Under the pieces are notes generated by a model. That model searched no databases. It was not told where the DNA came from and worked only from the letters and a program-made list of their open reading frames with translations. The position numbers were made by a program, and so were the translations under genes. A stretch of 64,000 bases of DNA from Aporrectodea caliginosa (lineage: Eukaryota; Annelida; Clitellata; Crassiclitellata; Lumbricidae), in the NCBI GenBank assembly GCA_020284085.1, contig JACEVL010001161.1:4882930-4946929 (forward strand), written 5' to 3'. Below, piece by piece: positions 12,450 through 25,265 of the stretch. Each line of letters opens with the position of its first letter. Within the stretch, counting starts at the first letter, position 1.

Positions 12450-12692
12450 TAGTAACAATAATAATAGCAATAATAATAGTAATAATAAATAATGATAATA
12501 ATATTAGCAATAATGATAGTAACGATAATCAGAAGAATAATAGTAGTAATAATAATAATGATATTAATAATAATAGAAATAATAATAATAATAATAGTAA
12601 TTATAATAATAATACCAATAGTTATAAGAATAGTAGTAGTAGTAATTATAATAATAATAATAATATTAATAATCATAATAATAGTGTATATA
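12450..12692. repeat. Imperfect AAT/AGT trinucleotide tract
   Basis: About 240 bp of TAATAATA with interspersed GTAG and ATTA variants. The Ile-rich open frames across it on both strands are translations of the repeat. Confidence 0.9.
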
Positions 12693-12784
12693 TACATTAG
12701 AGTCTCTGGTAGTTGGCAGCGTTCTGCGTTATTGTTCTTGATTAATTTATAATAAAGTTCATAATAAAATGCTGATGTTGTTCT

Positions 12785-13090
12785 ATCTTCTTCTTGGTCT
12801 TCTTCTTTGTTTTCTTCTTTGTCTTCTTCTTTGTCTTCTTCTTTGTCTTCTTTCCGGAGGGGTCATGGGCCGCCTTCAGATCTTCCGACCGGAAACCTCC
12901 AGCCACTTGTAGATGGTGTCTAAGCAGCTGGATTGACTGAGCACGGTGTACAGGTCGAAAGGCCAGTTTTTCCGTGCGCACTCTCGGAGGAGCTGGTCTT
13001 GGAGACCAGCCTGAGATGGACACTCCAAGAGGAAATGGCGCACAGTTTCCTGGGCGTCACCGCACTCGTCACAGTTTCTAATGCGGATAT
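12785..13090 (-). pseudogene. LINE ORF2 C-terminal zinc-knuckle remnant
   Basis: The - strand reads C-D-E-C-G-D-A-Q-E-T-V-R-H-F-L-L-E-C-P, a CxxC...HxxxxC motif. It is followed by C-A-R-K-N-W-P-F-D-L-Y and an Arg/Lys repeat tract (CTT/TTC microsatellite at 12787-12850 on +). This CCHC module is typical of the C-terminal end of R1/Jockey/I-type LINE polyproteins. Only this tail is present. Confidence 0.65.
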
Positions 13091-13484
13091 TATTTCAAGC
13101 ATTCCTTAAATAACGCTGGGGCTCAGTGATGGGTAAAAGGCAAGGTAAAGGGTATACGCCTATACGCAACGCTCCGTATACAGCGGTTGTAGGCCAACGC
13201 CAGAAAGGGAGAATTGACGTGCATCCGAATGCATCTTCGTGTACAACTGTGTTCGTTTCTACTGTGGGTGACCTACATGTACATGTAGATAGACACCAAA
13301 TAGCCTACATATATCTGTGGCCCTGTGTGGATATCATGTATCATGAAGCATTCGTCATACAGGCTACAGATTGCATCAGGACAAAACCAAGAGCGATAGG
13401 TTTCTTCAGTTTGAACAAAGTTTTAGACGTTTCCGGGCCCCTGCCAAGGGCCCCTGCCATAGAACCGGGCCCCGGGGCAGCAAC

Positions 13485-13521
13485 CAGAGCTTATCCAGTG
13501 TGAAAATTGTAGAAAATAGAC
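13485..13521 (+). repeat. 37-bp direct repeat, right copy
   Basis: Exact copy of 10539-10575. The preceding GGGCCCCTGCCA is doubled, and CCGGGCCCCGGGGCAG sits immediately upstream. Confidence 0.85.
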
Positions 13522-15710
13522 TAGGAGGATCTGACTTGGATTCATGTGGAGTTGAATATTTTATCTGTATTTTGCAAATTGATCTCAACGAAATTTGAAA
13601 GCAGCAGATTTCAACGCTAGCAGGTTTGCAAGTCATACTTGAATCAAAATCAAGTCCTTTGTTGAGAAATTGAAAAGTACAATAGAAAGCTTAAAGTGAT
13701 GACATCACCAAATTTATTAGTAAGCAATTCCCATGGTCACAATAAACCAGAGCATTACTGTATTAGTAACCTACAAAGTGATTTGCTGAATTACGCTAGC
13801 ACAACTGAGGGGGTTGGAAACGACCTCTGAGGTGTGCAATGAGAGACCTATAACTGTGGGGTCGTAAGAAAAATTGGGGTTGAACTCCTAACCCTCGGAC
13901 AATTCTCGCCCTGGGCTTATCTCAAGTTTAATATTAAACCAATCTATAGGCTCTATATAAATTCCATTCGGTTATGATATGCTTAAACTATACAATTTTT
14001 TCGGTTCTCTGGAGTTAAATGAAGAATTACTTTAGCTCTTCTGTTCATACAGAGCCATATTATAACAGGCTATTTGCATTATCTATATCTATCACCAAAC
14101 CGACAACGAATAATGCGGATCATTCTAATGGATTGGATAAGCTGCGCTTTCCACGAAATATAGCCTAAGCCTATGGGTAGGTCTGAATTGCAGGATTAAG
14201 GTATTATTGTTGCACACATTTCAATGGTCGGGATTTTCTTTTGTAAACTCCTCCCTGTTGACTGCAGCTGAGACGTCTAATAATTAATTTAACGGTCATA
14301 GGGTTCTAGATCATCGGACGCCAAATCGCCGAATGACTTGAGCCGAAGGAGACTCAGCAGCATTAATGAAAGGCATCCGTTGACATGAACCAGACGTGTG
14401 AGATGGCTGCTCGCGTGTGAAAGGCACTTTCCCTGCAGTCTCCCACGACAATCTTTCGCTTAGACAGCGCTGCAGTCCCGATCGATTGCTTATCCAAACC
14501 AAGGACGCTGCTGCGACTCTGCATAAGCCTTGTTGATTTATTCAAGTCATTAATCCTAAGATAAGTCAATGCTAAATGGTTATTGATGAGCAACTTAATG
14601 CTATACGTATGTAAACCGCCTGTTGAGTCGGACGCACTTTTACATTTGCAACATGAGGCCTGCTATAGGCACGTAGCCTATAGCCTTATACGACGTATAA
14701 GCTTAATGTTGATATACAAATATAAATGCGTATACATGTATGTTCAAATATCTGACAATGGACGCTAAGGCTTTCGATTTTGCAGTAACTCACGTCTATA
14801 GAACATAGGCCTATATATTTTTAAAATATCAGATAAGCTATTCATCGTCCTAAGGTTTTCGAGAAGCAAGAGCACGTGCACATACAGGAACGAGGCAGAC
14901 TGCATACACGCAGACAAAGTGTGACATGGATGGAGTCTTTGATATAGAAAGTACTTTGATGGAATTGAGTATAGGCCTACGTGCATCTATCGGTTTTTTT
15001 CTATATATGCCTATCAATTGAGAAACGCTGCAGGCGGCCATTAGTCGCATAAGAAAATCTAGACAAACGGAAGGACCGGGGGCGAACGGCGGTCTATATG
15101 TCTGACTTTCTTTCTCTATCTCTTTGGGAAACTTACACTCGTTCTGACAGCTTCCTTACTTATAGACACTGCAGGCGTTTCTATATAGGAGGTCTACAGT
15201 GTTATTTGGCAATTCGGCATTTAGAGACTTTTTGCAATTCACAGATTTTCATTGATTGAATCATTGAGTAAGTGCATTGATTGAACATTCATTCGTCCTT
15301 TCGTTCATTCGTTCACTAGTGCTTCCTAGTGTTTTACAGATGAAAACAGTGAGAAACACGATGCATATAACAGAATGCTAAGTCAGGAAAGGCAGTTCTT
15401 ACTAATATTTCCCAGTTGCTGACAATGTCATCGATTATCATCTTGTGGTTCAGGCAATATGTCAACGGCTAACCTCACGCAATTGATTGGACAAACAATT
15501 GTCTCAATCCCATCTTCTGGTCTCTCTTTCCACGTCTGCAAACAACTGCCTTTTGGCGCTTCGTTTGTCATCAAGTTACAGACAATAGAGTAATGTCATG
15601 GGTTCACCACAAAGTTCAAATCTATCATACACAATGGAGAACGTAGCGCTATATGCGGACGTATAGCAAGCGCCATTATAGTACCACACTAATCTATCAC
15701 AATGTTGCTA
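13522..15710. other. Unassigned intron sequence
   Basis: No element ends, coding similarity or strong repeats recognised. Small open frames at 14311-14593 and 14765-15050 have no recognisable content. Confidence 0.5.
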
Positions 15711-15796
15711 AATGCTCGTGAATAAGCTGGTGCCCTGCGTTTAACTTTCGAGTGGCGCTTTAAAAATTTAGAGATTACGATTACGATTACGATTAA
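15711..15796 (+). repeat. Family A short repeat (copy 3)
   Basis: AAGCTGGTGCCCTGCGTTTA, then GTGGCGCTTTA and a tandem GATTAC tail (three units) match the family A layout. The expanded tail supports a retroposed origin. Confidence 0.8.
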
Positions 15797-17829
15797 CTAA
15801 GTGGCTTACTCAGGGGCACCACTTGTATCAGTTTTTAGCTGTTGCAAACAGCAATTTCAGTTGGTCCTATACGGCTGATCGTCCACAGGCCGCATGGTCA
15901 TTGGTCGCATAATATGTTGGGCTGTGGAAACCCACATTTTTAAAATTTCCCATTCATTTGAGACTTCTGACCCCAAAAATGCTCAGATAATGCAATTCTA
16001 TTTCATTAGAATTGCATACCATGGACGACGGTCTCAGAGGATCGAGACAACGCTTCATTTCTTTTCCAAACGTCGTCCAGTTAATGTCCAGCACGACGTC
16101 ATTGTCACTACCTTTAGACCTTTAGCACCTTTTTATTACTAGCAATAGACACACTGGTCCAATTATCGACCTTAGGCAGTATGCGACCCCTATGCGCCAG
16201 ATTTGATGATGCCTTCTATAAAAAGTTCTTATTTTTTATTAATGATAATTTGTCATTCCAGTGAGAATTCAATCGCCAGACTCAGATCAATCAATCTGGG
16301 TCGAACAAGGTTAAGCTTCAATCGGTATTGATCGTGATTCGCTGTAGTCACAGGCCGACAAATTTCAGTTTGCATAGGGCAGTCAGAATGCTAAGGCTGG
16401 CGCTCATTGGGCCTAATATTACTAATAGTAATGACGGCTTATTGCTCCAGTTAACTGAAAGAAACGACTTATTTAGACTGTTTATGATTTTTGTTGGCTT
16501 TTGAAGAAATAAGTTATAATAAAGTGAATACTAAGCAAATGATGATGGCGTTGTTGTTGATGATGAAATCCTCGATTTGTAGTCATAGGCGCAGCTACAT
16601 TGAGGCACGAGGAGACAGTTGCCTCCTCTTGCTTTTTTATATAGGCCCACTGGAACTTTGATTGACTAATGACCCCATTGACCAAGATTTTGCCAATGGT
16701 CTGTGAAGTTGCCTCCTCGTGAATTTAAATCTCGCTACGTGCCTGTTTGTAGTTAACAAGTCTCGGCCCGTGTGCTTTTAATTTATATACTCCTCACGGC
16801 TAATCTAGTCCAGTAAAATATCACTGCGCTTCGAGAGCGGCGTTACTATTATTATACTGACGATATTCAGCTTTGCCCAGCTTATACCTACCATCCATCT
16901 ATTCTAGCACAACAAATGCCAGTGTGTTGAGACCATGAGTCATAGTTTCGGAAGTCCAGCCATGCATGTCGTCAAATCGGCTTCGACTGAAACAGGCTTA
17001 AGCGCAGTAGGCCTACATAAGTCCGGGTACACGACAGGCACAATGTAAGATCAACAAGGAAACTGTAGCGTCGGAATTCCCAGATTGGAATGCCTTATTG
17101 GACGGTGAATTATCAGTAGCCGACCTCGTCATTATTCGCCTTGTAGAACCTACTTCAACCAGTTGCGTCAGATCAGGTTCATACGATATATCCTTTCGTT
17201 CAGTGCTGCCTTCACCCTAGTTGATTGATTCATACTGTCGTCGATTGACTACTCAATCCTAACATGACGGCCAAAGTTCAAAATTCGCCAGCTCCTGTCG
17301 GTCCTCGACTGTGCCGCTCGAAGCTCGAGTAGAAAGTGACCAATCAGCCACATATACAAAAATGTGCGAGAAACGTTGCACCGGATTCCAATTAGTAGGA
17401 ACGAATTCGATTCAAGATCCTCCAATCTGGACGATCCGCGGTCAACCTGGTCGCCAATCAGCACGCTCTGCTGCCCGTGAAGAGTTGCAGGCGCCTCACT
17501 TCCGCACATCATTGAGAGCTCAGCGGACTTACTTGTGCATCGGAAGCAATCTTCCTTTACATAATATTATTATAGCCTTTTTTGAATTTATTCATCTTGC
17601 ACTCTGTTACCATAAGTCGTCGAACTTGTTTAGCTCGGTTAGACAACCAGAAAAACAGTTTTTTGAGAGGTACTAGTGTTAGAAGGGCGGTACATAAATG
17701 TTTTATTACATTACACTATATTACACTGTAGAGTTGAATGCAAACGGAAATATTCGCCAGTTATTAATATTAACATTAATGACTGGTAAACTTAATTCAT
17801 GAACTGATTAAAATTCAATCTTATTCTTG
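15797..17829. other. Unassigned intron sequence
   Basis: No gene or element recognised. The 17311-17676 open frame has no recognisable domain. Confidence 0.5.
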
Positions 17830-18365
17830 CTTGCGAACTTCAGCAAAGCTTGCTTGATGCTGCCGTAATCCAGCACCTCATTGACCGGTAGTCGGGCGTA
17901 GACCTCAAGAGCCTTACCTCTGAGCAACGCCGACGGATAAACTGTCCAGTCCGATCTCCTCCAATTCTGTAGCTGACATATCTTTCGAAGCGAAAGCTGT
18001 CCAGCTCGTCCTTGTCCTCTTCGATGGGCGGAATCTTCGGACCTTTGGAGTTTGGAGCCCTTATTTTAAACATTCTGCCGCTTCCATCACTTCCTCTTCG
18101 ATGCAACAGGTTTTAGTAGTCCGGTAGACTGTTCTAAGTGTTCTTGCTAGCGGATGATCTGTGGGTTTTGCGGTCTTCACCTGCAAAACTTGCGTTTCTC
18201 GTTGCACTTTGGCACGAGCCACAGCTCTTTCCTCCAAATCCTTCTGTTGAGCGATCCGTTCTTTTCTGAAGAACACGTCCGTTCTCTGTCCTCTCGTTCT
18301 TCAGCTTGCTTCTGCGTGACCCATTCCAGAATTATTCCAGAAGCTCCTTTCTGGATAGCCCGCAT
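17830..18365 (-). pseudogene. Decayed Ty3/Gypsy gag fragment
   Basis: On the - strand a basic, Glu/Arg/Lys-rich stretch (18365-18070) leads into P-K-I-P-P-I-E-E-D-K-D-E-L-D. F-E-R-Y follows and then, one frame over, D-W-T-V-Y, LLRGKALEVYARLPV and D-Y-G-S-I-K-Q-A-L-L-K. This is the capsid layout of Gypsy Gag. The layout parallels the gag of the complete element at 47614-53454, so this is likely an older relative. At least two frameshifts are present. No LTR is seen beside it. Confidence 0.7.
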
Positions 18366-18379
18366 TCTTTGCCGAAGGC

Positions 18380-18851
18380 CATAGCCGCAATTTTTTGGGC
18401 TAACGGCGCTTGAGAAAATTTACGGGCTTTTCAGCCGTAAAATGTAAACTACCTTTTTCGGCTAGCCGTAAAAAATACGGCTTGAAACATAGTTCGTTCA
18501 AAACGTGTATCGACTGATTCGAGTTCCAAAAAGACAATAATTTATTAAATAGACATTAGGACATCTGCTACAATGCCACAAAAATGAACAATTAATAGTG
18601 GCACACAACAAGTCATTCGAAACAGTACAGTTTCAATAAGTCCGAACTTGTACGGTAATCTACAAAGTCATAACTCTTTGAAACCAGCGGGAAAACTTTA
18701 CAATCACAACTTTGTGCGTGTTCTAGCTGAATTAGCTGAATATGTTTCCGGCGGCTAGCCGTAAAAATATTCTCGGCGGTTTTTCGGCTAAGCCGTAAAA
18801 TTTCCGGCGGCTAATCGGCTTGGACAAAAATTCGGCGGCTCGGCGGCTATG
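18380..18851. mobile_element. hAT-type MITE, 472 bp, CATAGCCGC ends
   Basis: Left end CATAGCCGC and right end GCGGCTATG form short TIRs. The interior is rich in GGCTAGCCGTAAAA and its complements, giving a strongly self-complementary body. Flanking octamers CCGAAGGC and GCGGCGGC match at 5 of 8 positions, so the TSD is weak. The ends resemble the CATAGTTGT MITE at 30275-31076. Confidence 0.6.
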
Positions 18852-18896
18852 GCGGCGGCTTGGGGGTTATAGTTATAGTGGACATATAGTTCGGAT

Positions 18897-19347
18897 CATG
18901 GATTTTTATTTTAGTTTAGTTAAGTTATTTAGTTACTTACTTAGTTACAATAACTAAGGCTAGTTAATTTTAAGTTACAATAACTAAGGCAAAATTGTGC
19001 GTATAAACACGCTGTTTCACAATTTGCTCAGAACTTTGAAAGCCTTTGAAGCATGGGTGCATTCAGCTTCATGAATACACGAGTTTCCAAAGTAACTGAC
19101 AAATTGCATAATAAAAATATCGCATTTTTCGTTCTCATTTATGTCGAATCGTCCATATTGCACTTCCAATTTTTATTTTTTGTATTAACGCAAATAAAGA
19201 TGAATTTTCGTTATTGTTATTTTCGCTATAGTTATAGTTATAGTTAATGATAGTTTTTAGTTATAGTTATAGTTATCGTTAACGAAATTATTTTATTTTC
19301 GCTAACGAACATTTTCGTTATCGTTATCGTTAACGAGAATCACACTG
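18897..19347. mobile_element. hAT-type MITE, 451 bp, with 8-bp TSD
   Basis: Left end CATGGATTTTTATTTTAG and right end (reverse complement) CAGTGTGATTCTCGTTAACG are imperfect TIRs. The flanking octamers are GTTCGGAT (18889-18896) and ATTCGGAT (19348-19355), 7 of 8 matching. The interior is built of TAGTTA and CGTTAT tandem units, giving hairpin structure and no coding capacity. Confidence 0.7.
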
Positions 19348-20364
19348 ATTCGGATCCAAAACTTGAAAAAAATTTCTGTTAACACTTATTTTGCTCCTGT
19401 CAGGCTCGCCCATTGTGCAGAATTTTCCGAGTTTTATTTCAACAAAACAACACTCGATTACGCGCATCAACGCAAATCTGACAAAGTCCACTATTAATTT
19501 TACACTGTAGGTCTATAATAGGCTAGACCTCGTTTATTAATCGCAGTCCTTCGAGACATAGCCTCGGCCTGTCTTCTCTGTCCGCTGAGCTGAGCCTCGA
19601 AACCTTCTTACTCCGACAAAGAGCTAAACATTGACTACTCAATCAATCTTAACTTCCTTCTCACATGCCCCACACATCCGGTGGATCTTCTGTCCGTCTA
19701 GTTATTGGTCGCAGTCAAACGTCAACTCCCAATGTGGCGCGCACTCATAAGCGCCTATATGCAGGTGCAAAGGGCCTAATCATATATGCGTATTCACGAG
19801 GTGTTTACGGGTTCAAACCCCTCAAATAAATTGCCCTCATTTTTTATATGCTTTTATATGCGAAATACAAAACATTAACTTTTACGACCATGTCCAATGG
19901 AATCCCCCCCCAAATGGTTTCCTGGCAACGCTGCTGGGCCTAATCGCTTATTCAGGACCCAGCCACTACTAATTACAACCGCTATTTGTCACAACCACCA
20001 TCACCAACGATTTCCACCATAGCACTGTGCTCTTTCCTTGGCTATATCCCGCGAATTCCGACCCTGGCACCAACACCAATCAAATTATCTGGGTCCTGGC
20101 GGACATCAATTGATATAGCGCCGGTCGTTAAGTTTATCTCCCGGACGCGGATTTTGTGTAGTGCTGAGAAATTTCGGAGATTTACATTGACAGGAAAGAC
20201 TCGAAAGGGCAGTCCAGGCATGGTCGTATACACTGACGGTTGTGTCATTCTTTGTGTGCATATAATTTTAGATCATTAAACTATAAAGCTGTGAGGCTCA
20301 ATTCATTAACCCAGGTTTACAAGTGGTAGCACTGGTAGCCATGTTCTCACTTTTTCCATGTACT
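19348..20364. other. Unassigned intron sequence
   Basis: Open frames at 19986-20279 (+) and 20042-20248 (-) overlap each other and show no known domain. No element end recognised. Confidence 0.5.
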
Positions 20365-20660
20365 AGAGATCCTGAGTGGCCGAGTGGGTTGGTTGCGGGT
20401 TCGATTCCACGGTCGGTTTATCAGAATTAATTTCTCGGCCGCTCGGTCGTAGGGACAATACCTGGGGGCGGTGGTATAGGGTATGTTCGGTGCCTGCGGG
20501 TTCAATCCATGCTCAAAGCCGCCGCGTAGGGACCCTGGGCAAGTCTTAACTCGCAATTGTGAAACTCCGATACAGCGTCCGCGCAATAGTCAGGAGCGCC
20601 TCTGAATGGGCAATCTGGTAGGGGCGCTATAACAAGTGTTCAAATACAATACAATACAAT
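20365..20660 (+). repeat. tRNA-derived SINE pair, copy 1
   Basis: Two pol III-like heads in tandem. The first (about 20368-20455) has GAGTGGCCGAGTGGGTTGG as an A-box region and GGTTCGATTCC as a B box, resembling a serine-type tRNA head. The second (about 20463-20660) has GGCGGTGGTATAGGG and GGTTCAATCC, then CCGCCGCGTAGGGACCCTGG, AGCGCCTCTGAAT, GGGCGCTATAA and an AATAC tail. The same pair in the same order occurs at 42625-42965. These are SINE promoter remnants, not functional tRNAs. Confidence 0.8.
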
Positions 20661-20945
20661 ACTAGTCTGAAATAGATATTTATAAGGTTCTAAAAGGTTA
20701 TTTGAGGGCGTCATTTTCTCTCAGGCCCTTGATGCTGAAACCTTTTTACACGTGTATCGATTTCTTCCCTCTCCCCGTCGTCGTAGGTCCGATGCCTCTG
20801 ATTATGAATGTGTTAAGCTGCGGGACACGCATGTTTGCGTGAGCTGTTGAGACGAGTAAGTGACGAATTGTGTTGATACAGCTTCACTGTGGCACGGTCG
20901 CATTAATTTGATCTTTTCACTACAAATAGCAGGCGGTTAAGATAC
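20661..20945. other. Unassigned intron sequence
   Basis: No feature seen. Confidence 0.5.
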
Positions 20946-21052
20946 GGCCTTCCGTCTTTCCATCCGTCTTTCCATCCGTCTGTCCATCCGTCTTTCCATC
21001 CGTCTGTCCATCCGTCTGTCCCTCCTCTTGTCCCTCCTCTTGTCCGTCTGTC
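20946..21052. repeat. 12-bp tandem repeat (CCATCCGTCTTT-like)
   Basis: About eight units of a TCCATCCGTCTK dodecamer, decaying into TCCCTCCTCTTG units. A CTG/CTGCTG trinucleotide run follows at 21181-21209. Confidence 0.9.
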
Positions 21053-21177
21053 CGTTACTTGCGTTCGTGTCACATGATGAATTCAGAGAACCGGAAGTTA
21101 ATGTCCCTCTTCTTCTCCTCGTCATGCAATGATCCAAGCATTGCTTAAAGATTCTAATAGCTGCTATTGTTGGTGTG

Positions 21178-21208
<31 letters not shown>

Positions 21209-21209
21209 A

Positions 21210-22655
21210 AGATGATGCTGATGCTGACGATTGTGTCGTCTTCCAAATAGAAAATTTCGTGACAAACACGGTGATCGCTGCATAACAAGAAAGTCAAGGA
21301 GCTCAAAGCCCTTCTTTACTGAAGAAGCTATAAGCTGAGCAACTACTACATTTCTCCGTTTATTGATCAGTCTGGATGTCACACCACATCCAGATGCAAG
21401 TTACATGAAAAATCAGGTTGTGAGTTTGTTGATCATTCTTCTAGGACCTTCCACTTCCAGAACGTTCTACTTCAAGGACCTTCCAGGACCTTGCACTCCT
21501 CTTTTCGGTGTTTTCCTAATGACAGAAGGGGCGGAAGTAAAGAATGGACTGAGCTTTGGAACTGTCTGTCGCCTATAATTGTCATACAGACCTTTGTGCA
21601 AAAAAGTCTCTAAGACTGACTGTCTTGTCTGAATACTCCTCATCCAGAGTTGAGGATCTGCATTCAGACAGACAAAAGCTTGCGTGCATGCTGTTGACTC
21701 AGCCACTAAAAACCTCTTTCTCAAAGCATCCATACAACCAGTCAGAGTGCCAGACGGGCACAGAGAACGACAGACGGGCAGCCTTGTTAACGGGCAGATG
21801 GAGGGGTAACGGCTCCTGATGGGCGCATAGGTTAGTAAGTAGGTATTTTCCACTGAAATCAAAGAGACCTACTTACTTTCATTGTTGTGAAGCTGTTTTT
21901 TGTCGATCGTTTGTCTCGAGATATCATGGGTGGCGTATACTTTGCAGTGACCGGAACTATAGCTATATGAGGACGACTTTCATGTCTGCGTCTGGTTTTC
22001 CAAGTCCCAGACGACACCATAACATTCCTAAAACATCTGTTGTTTTGTCTGAAAGATCCTCGAGAACCAGTCGTTTATTGTTTTCTGACGACACCTGTAA
22101 ACTACCAGCCGATGACTTAATCTTAAAGACTGAAACTAGACATACGCACTTCAATGTTTTCCTCTGTCTGTATACGGACCCGAGTCGGCCAAGGATCTGT
22201 TGGGACAGGAACGCACCGAAACGGCGTTCCGGTTCTTTTTTGCAGGAACATTTTTGTTACTTTATTTTCATCCAGTGTTTAGCTAGATTAACATGGCACC
22301 AGAAGCTCGTTCCTTTTTGTTAAGGATCACTAGACCCGACTGTTATTTATTCTCCAGCTCACCGCCATCACATGGCTCTAAGAAGATAAAAGTAAATTAA
22401 ATTGCACTCTGTTTGGATGCAACGTACAACAAGTCCAGAAAGTATGTGGCATCGGTCAGATTCTATTAGCTTATACGTTGTTCCTAAAGCCACCTCTGAC
22501 TGATGCGAGTAGACCAAAATGCATATTAAAAGACCAATGACGGCTCCAGGAACGAATCCGGTGGGCAGCCCCTCCTGAGATTATACCCGGCTTGACCCCT
22601 AATTCGAACTTAGCTATACTTGCTTCGACCCCTTTGTTGTGGGATGAAATAGAAA
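21210..22655. other. Unassigned intron sequence
   Basis: The segment 22205-22250 contains AACGGCGTTCCGGTTC followed by TTTTTTGCAGGAAC. It resembles the left part of the hAT MITE at 27813-28068, so it is probably a MITE fragment. Nothing else is recognised. Confidence 0.45.
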
Positions 22656-22666
22656 AGTAGTGGAAG

Positions 22667-22831
22667 GAGTACTGCTCAGACTATCAGGCCCTCCCAGCAG
22701 AGTACTGCTCAGACTATCAGGCCCTCCCAGCAGAGTACTGCTCAGACTATCAGGCCCTCCCAGCAGAGTACTGCTCAGACTATCAGGCCCTCCCAGAAGA
22801 GTACTGCTCAGACTATCAGGGGGTCGTTCTT
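22667..22831 (+). repeat. 33-bp subterminal tandem array, left arm (5 units)
   Basis: Units start GAGTACTGCTCAGACTATCA at 22667, 22700, 22733, 22766 and 22799. A regular repeat without spacers, so not a CRISPR array. Confidence 0.95.
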
Positions 22832-23234
22832 CTTAGTGCCTCGCCAGCGCCTACCACCCCCCCACTCCAATCATTGCATCAGCTTTTACAACATTGACCG
22901 CGCATGCGCATCGAACCACTGTATAGTTTAGCAAGGGTTCCATAGCGCTATAGCTTTTCGCAAGGGCACTGAAACACGGCAAGTTTTTCACAATGGTTCC
23001 AATTTGCCATTTGTACATGCAACCAATGAGAGTACAAGCCTGTGAATTATAGAATTATAGAATAAGGGGCTCATTAGGGGTAAGTAGGGTTTGACGTCAC
23101 ACACAGTGACAAGCTCTAGTAGCTAGCACGAATTATAGAGAAAGGGACTGTGTTAGCATTCGCTTACCTAAAACTTGGCTAAGTTGGCTGTCATTAATGG
23201 AAGACTGAGCTTTTCTCAGTGATTATTGAACTCA

Positions 23235-23364
<130 letters not shown>

Positions 23365-25181
23365 CTATACACTTTTGGGTAACGGACATTTTCTTGTTGA
23401 GTGAGTTCACACTCACTGAAAAGCCCTTGTATTTAGCATTGAATTATAGAAAAAGGGTGGAAATAGAGCGATCAAGCCGTTTTTTCACTTCTCAACATGT
23501 ATTATGCTCACTAAGCACTTTTGCGTAACGTCCTTTTACATTTAGGTATGCCTCAAACTATACTATCTAGAATTATCAAGTGTCTTAAATTTAAAGTCAG
23601 CAACTTGGGTTTTTAACTCTTGTAGGTGGGCTTACATGGTTTTACATGGCTGACTAAGCCCAATTTATTATTCATTAAATACAAATTGCAATCTTTTACT
23701 CTATAGGCAAGCTGCTATAACCGGTGTATTTGCCCTTTTACACATAGGTGCGCAGCGTTGTGCTAGCAATCTCCTTCAATGCGCACTAAGGCTAATTTAT
23801 TAGGCATTAGGCACAAATTGCATGGTTTTTGAATTTGGAGCTCGTCATTTGCAAAGCTCATTTTACACTGTTTCATTGTACAGCCAAGCTGTCAATGTTT
23901 TAGACACTCACACTTAGACCAACTTTAAGCTTGCAGGTCAGTGCAGCTAGACTTTGCTCGTGTAGCTGCACATGTATTGTTTTACAAGGTTGATCAAATC
24001 TCAATGAATATTCTTTTAGCATTCCTCCTTTTACGCTTAGTGTGGAAGCCAATACAGGCAGTGTTTGCGCTTGCATGCCAGTACAGCTCTCACCATTTAG
24101 CCATTTGCAACTTTAAAATTTCAGAAGTTGTGGTTTTCAATCTTTTAGATTTCAGACGTCGGGCTTTCCAACTTTAAAATTTCAGACACTCTGGTTTGCA
24201 TCTTTTAGATTTCAGACCTGGTGGTTTTCAAAATTTTAATTTCAGAACTTCTTGCTTGCTAATTTAAAATTTCAGAAGTCATGGTTTTCAATCCTTTAGA
24301 TTTCTGAAGTTGTGGTTTCCAACTTTAAAATTTCAGAAACTCTGGTTTGCATCTTTTAGATTTAAGACCTGGTGGTTTTTAATTTCAGAAATTCTTGCTT
24401 GCTAATTTAAAATTTCAGAAGTCGTGGTTTTCAATCCTTTAGATTTCTGAAGTTGTGGTTTTTCAACTTTAAAATTTCAGAACGTCAGGTTTGCTTCTTT
24501 TAAAATTTCACACTTGGTGTGTCTGAAATTTTAAAGTTGGAGGAAACCACAACTTCAGAAATCTAAAGGATTGAAAACCACCAGGTCTGAAATTTACAAG
24601 ATGCAAACCAGAGTGTTTAAGGTTGGTCTAAGTGTGAGTGTCTAAAACATTGACAGCTTGGCTGTACAATGAAACAGTGTAAAATGAGCTTTGCAAATGA
24701 CGAGCTCCAAATTCAAAAACCATGCAATTTGTGCCTAATGCCTAATAAATTAGCCTTAGTGCGCATTGAAGGAGATTGCTAGCACAACGCTGCGCACCTA
24801 TGTGTAAAAGGGCAAATATCCCCGGTTATAGCAGCTTGCCTATAGAGTAAAAGATTGCAATTTGTATTTAATGAATAATAAATTGGGCTTAGTCAGCCAT
24901 GTAAAACCATGTAAGTCCACCTACAAGAGTTAAAAACCCAAGTTGCTGACTTTAAATTTAAGACACTTGATAATTCTAGATAGTATAGTTTGAGGCATAC
25001 CTAAATGTAAAAGGACGTTACGCAAAAGTGCTTAGTGAGCATAATACATGTTGAGAAGTGAAAAAACGGCTTGATCGCTCTATTTCCACCCTTTTTCTAT
25101 AATTCAATGCTAAATACAAGGGCTTTTCAGTGAGTGTGAACTCACTCAACAAGAAAATGTCCGTTACCCAAAAGTGTATAA

Positions 25182-25186
<5 letters not shown>

Positions 25187-25261
<75 letters not shown>
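25187..25261. repeat. (TG)n microsatellite in right foldback arm
   Basis: Counterpart of 23238-23361 in inverted orientation but shorter. Confidence 0.97.

Positions 25262-25265
<4 letters not shown>

Noticed and set aside
19986..20279. 97-codon + and 68-codon - open frames
   Set aside because: They overlap on opposite strands, have no recognisable domain, splice context or repeat relation; not enough to call a gene.
20368..20455. tRNA gene (Ser-like A and B boxes)
   Set aside because: No intact cloverleaf or acceptor stem could be traced, and the unit recurs with a SINE body and tail at 42625.
22667..22831. CRISPR-like array of 33-bp repeats
   Set aside because: No spacers; the genome is eukaryotic and the array is a subterminal part of the foldback element.
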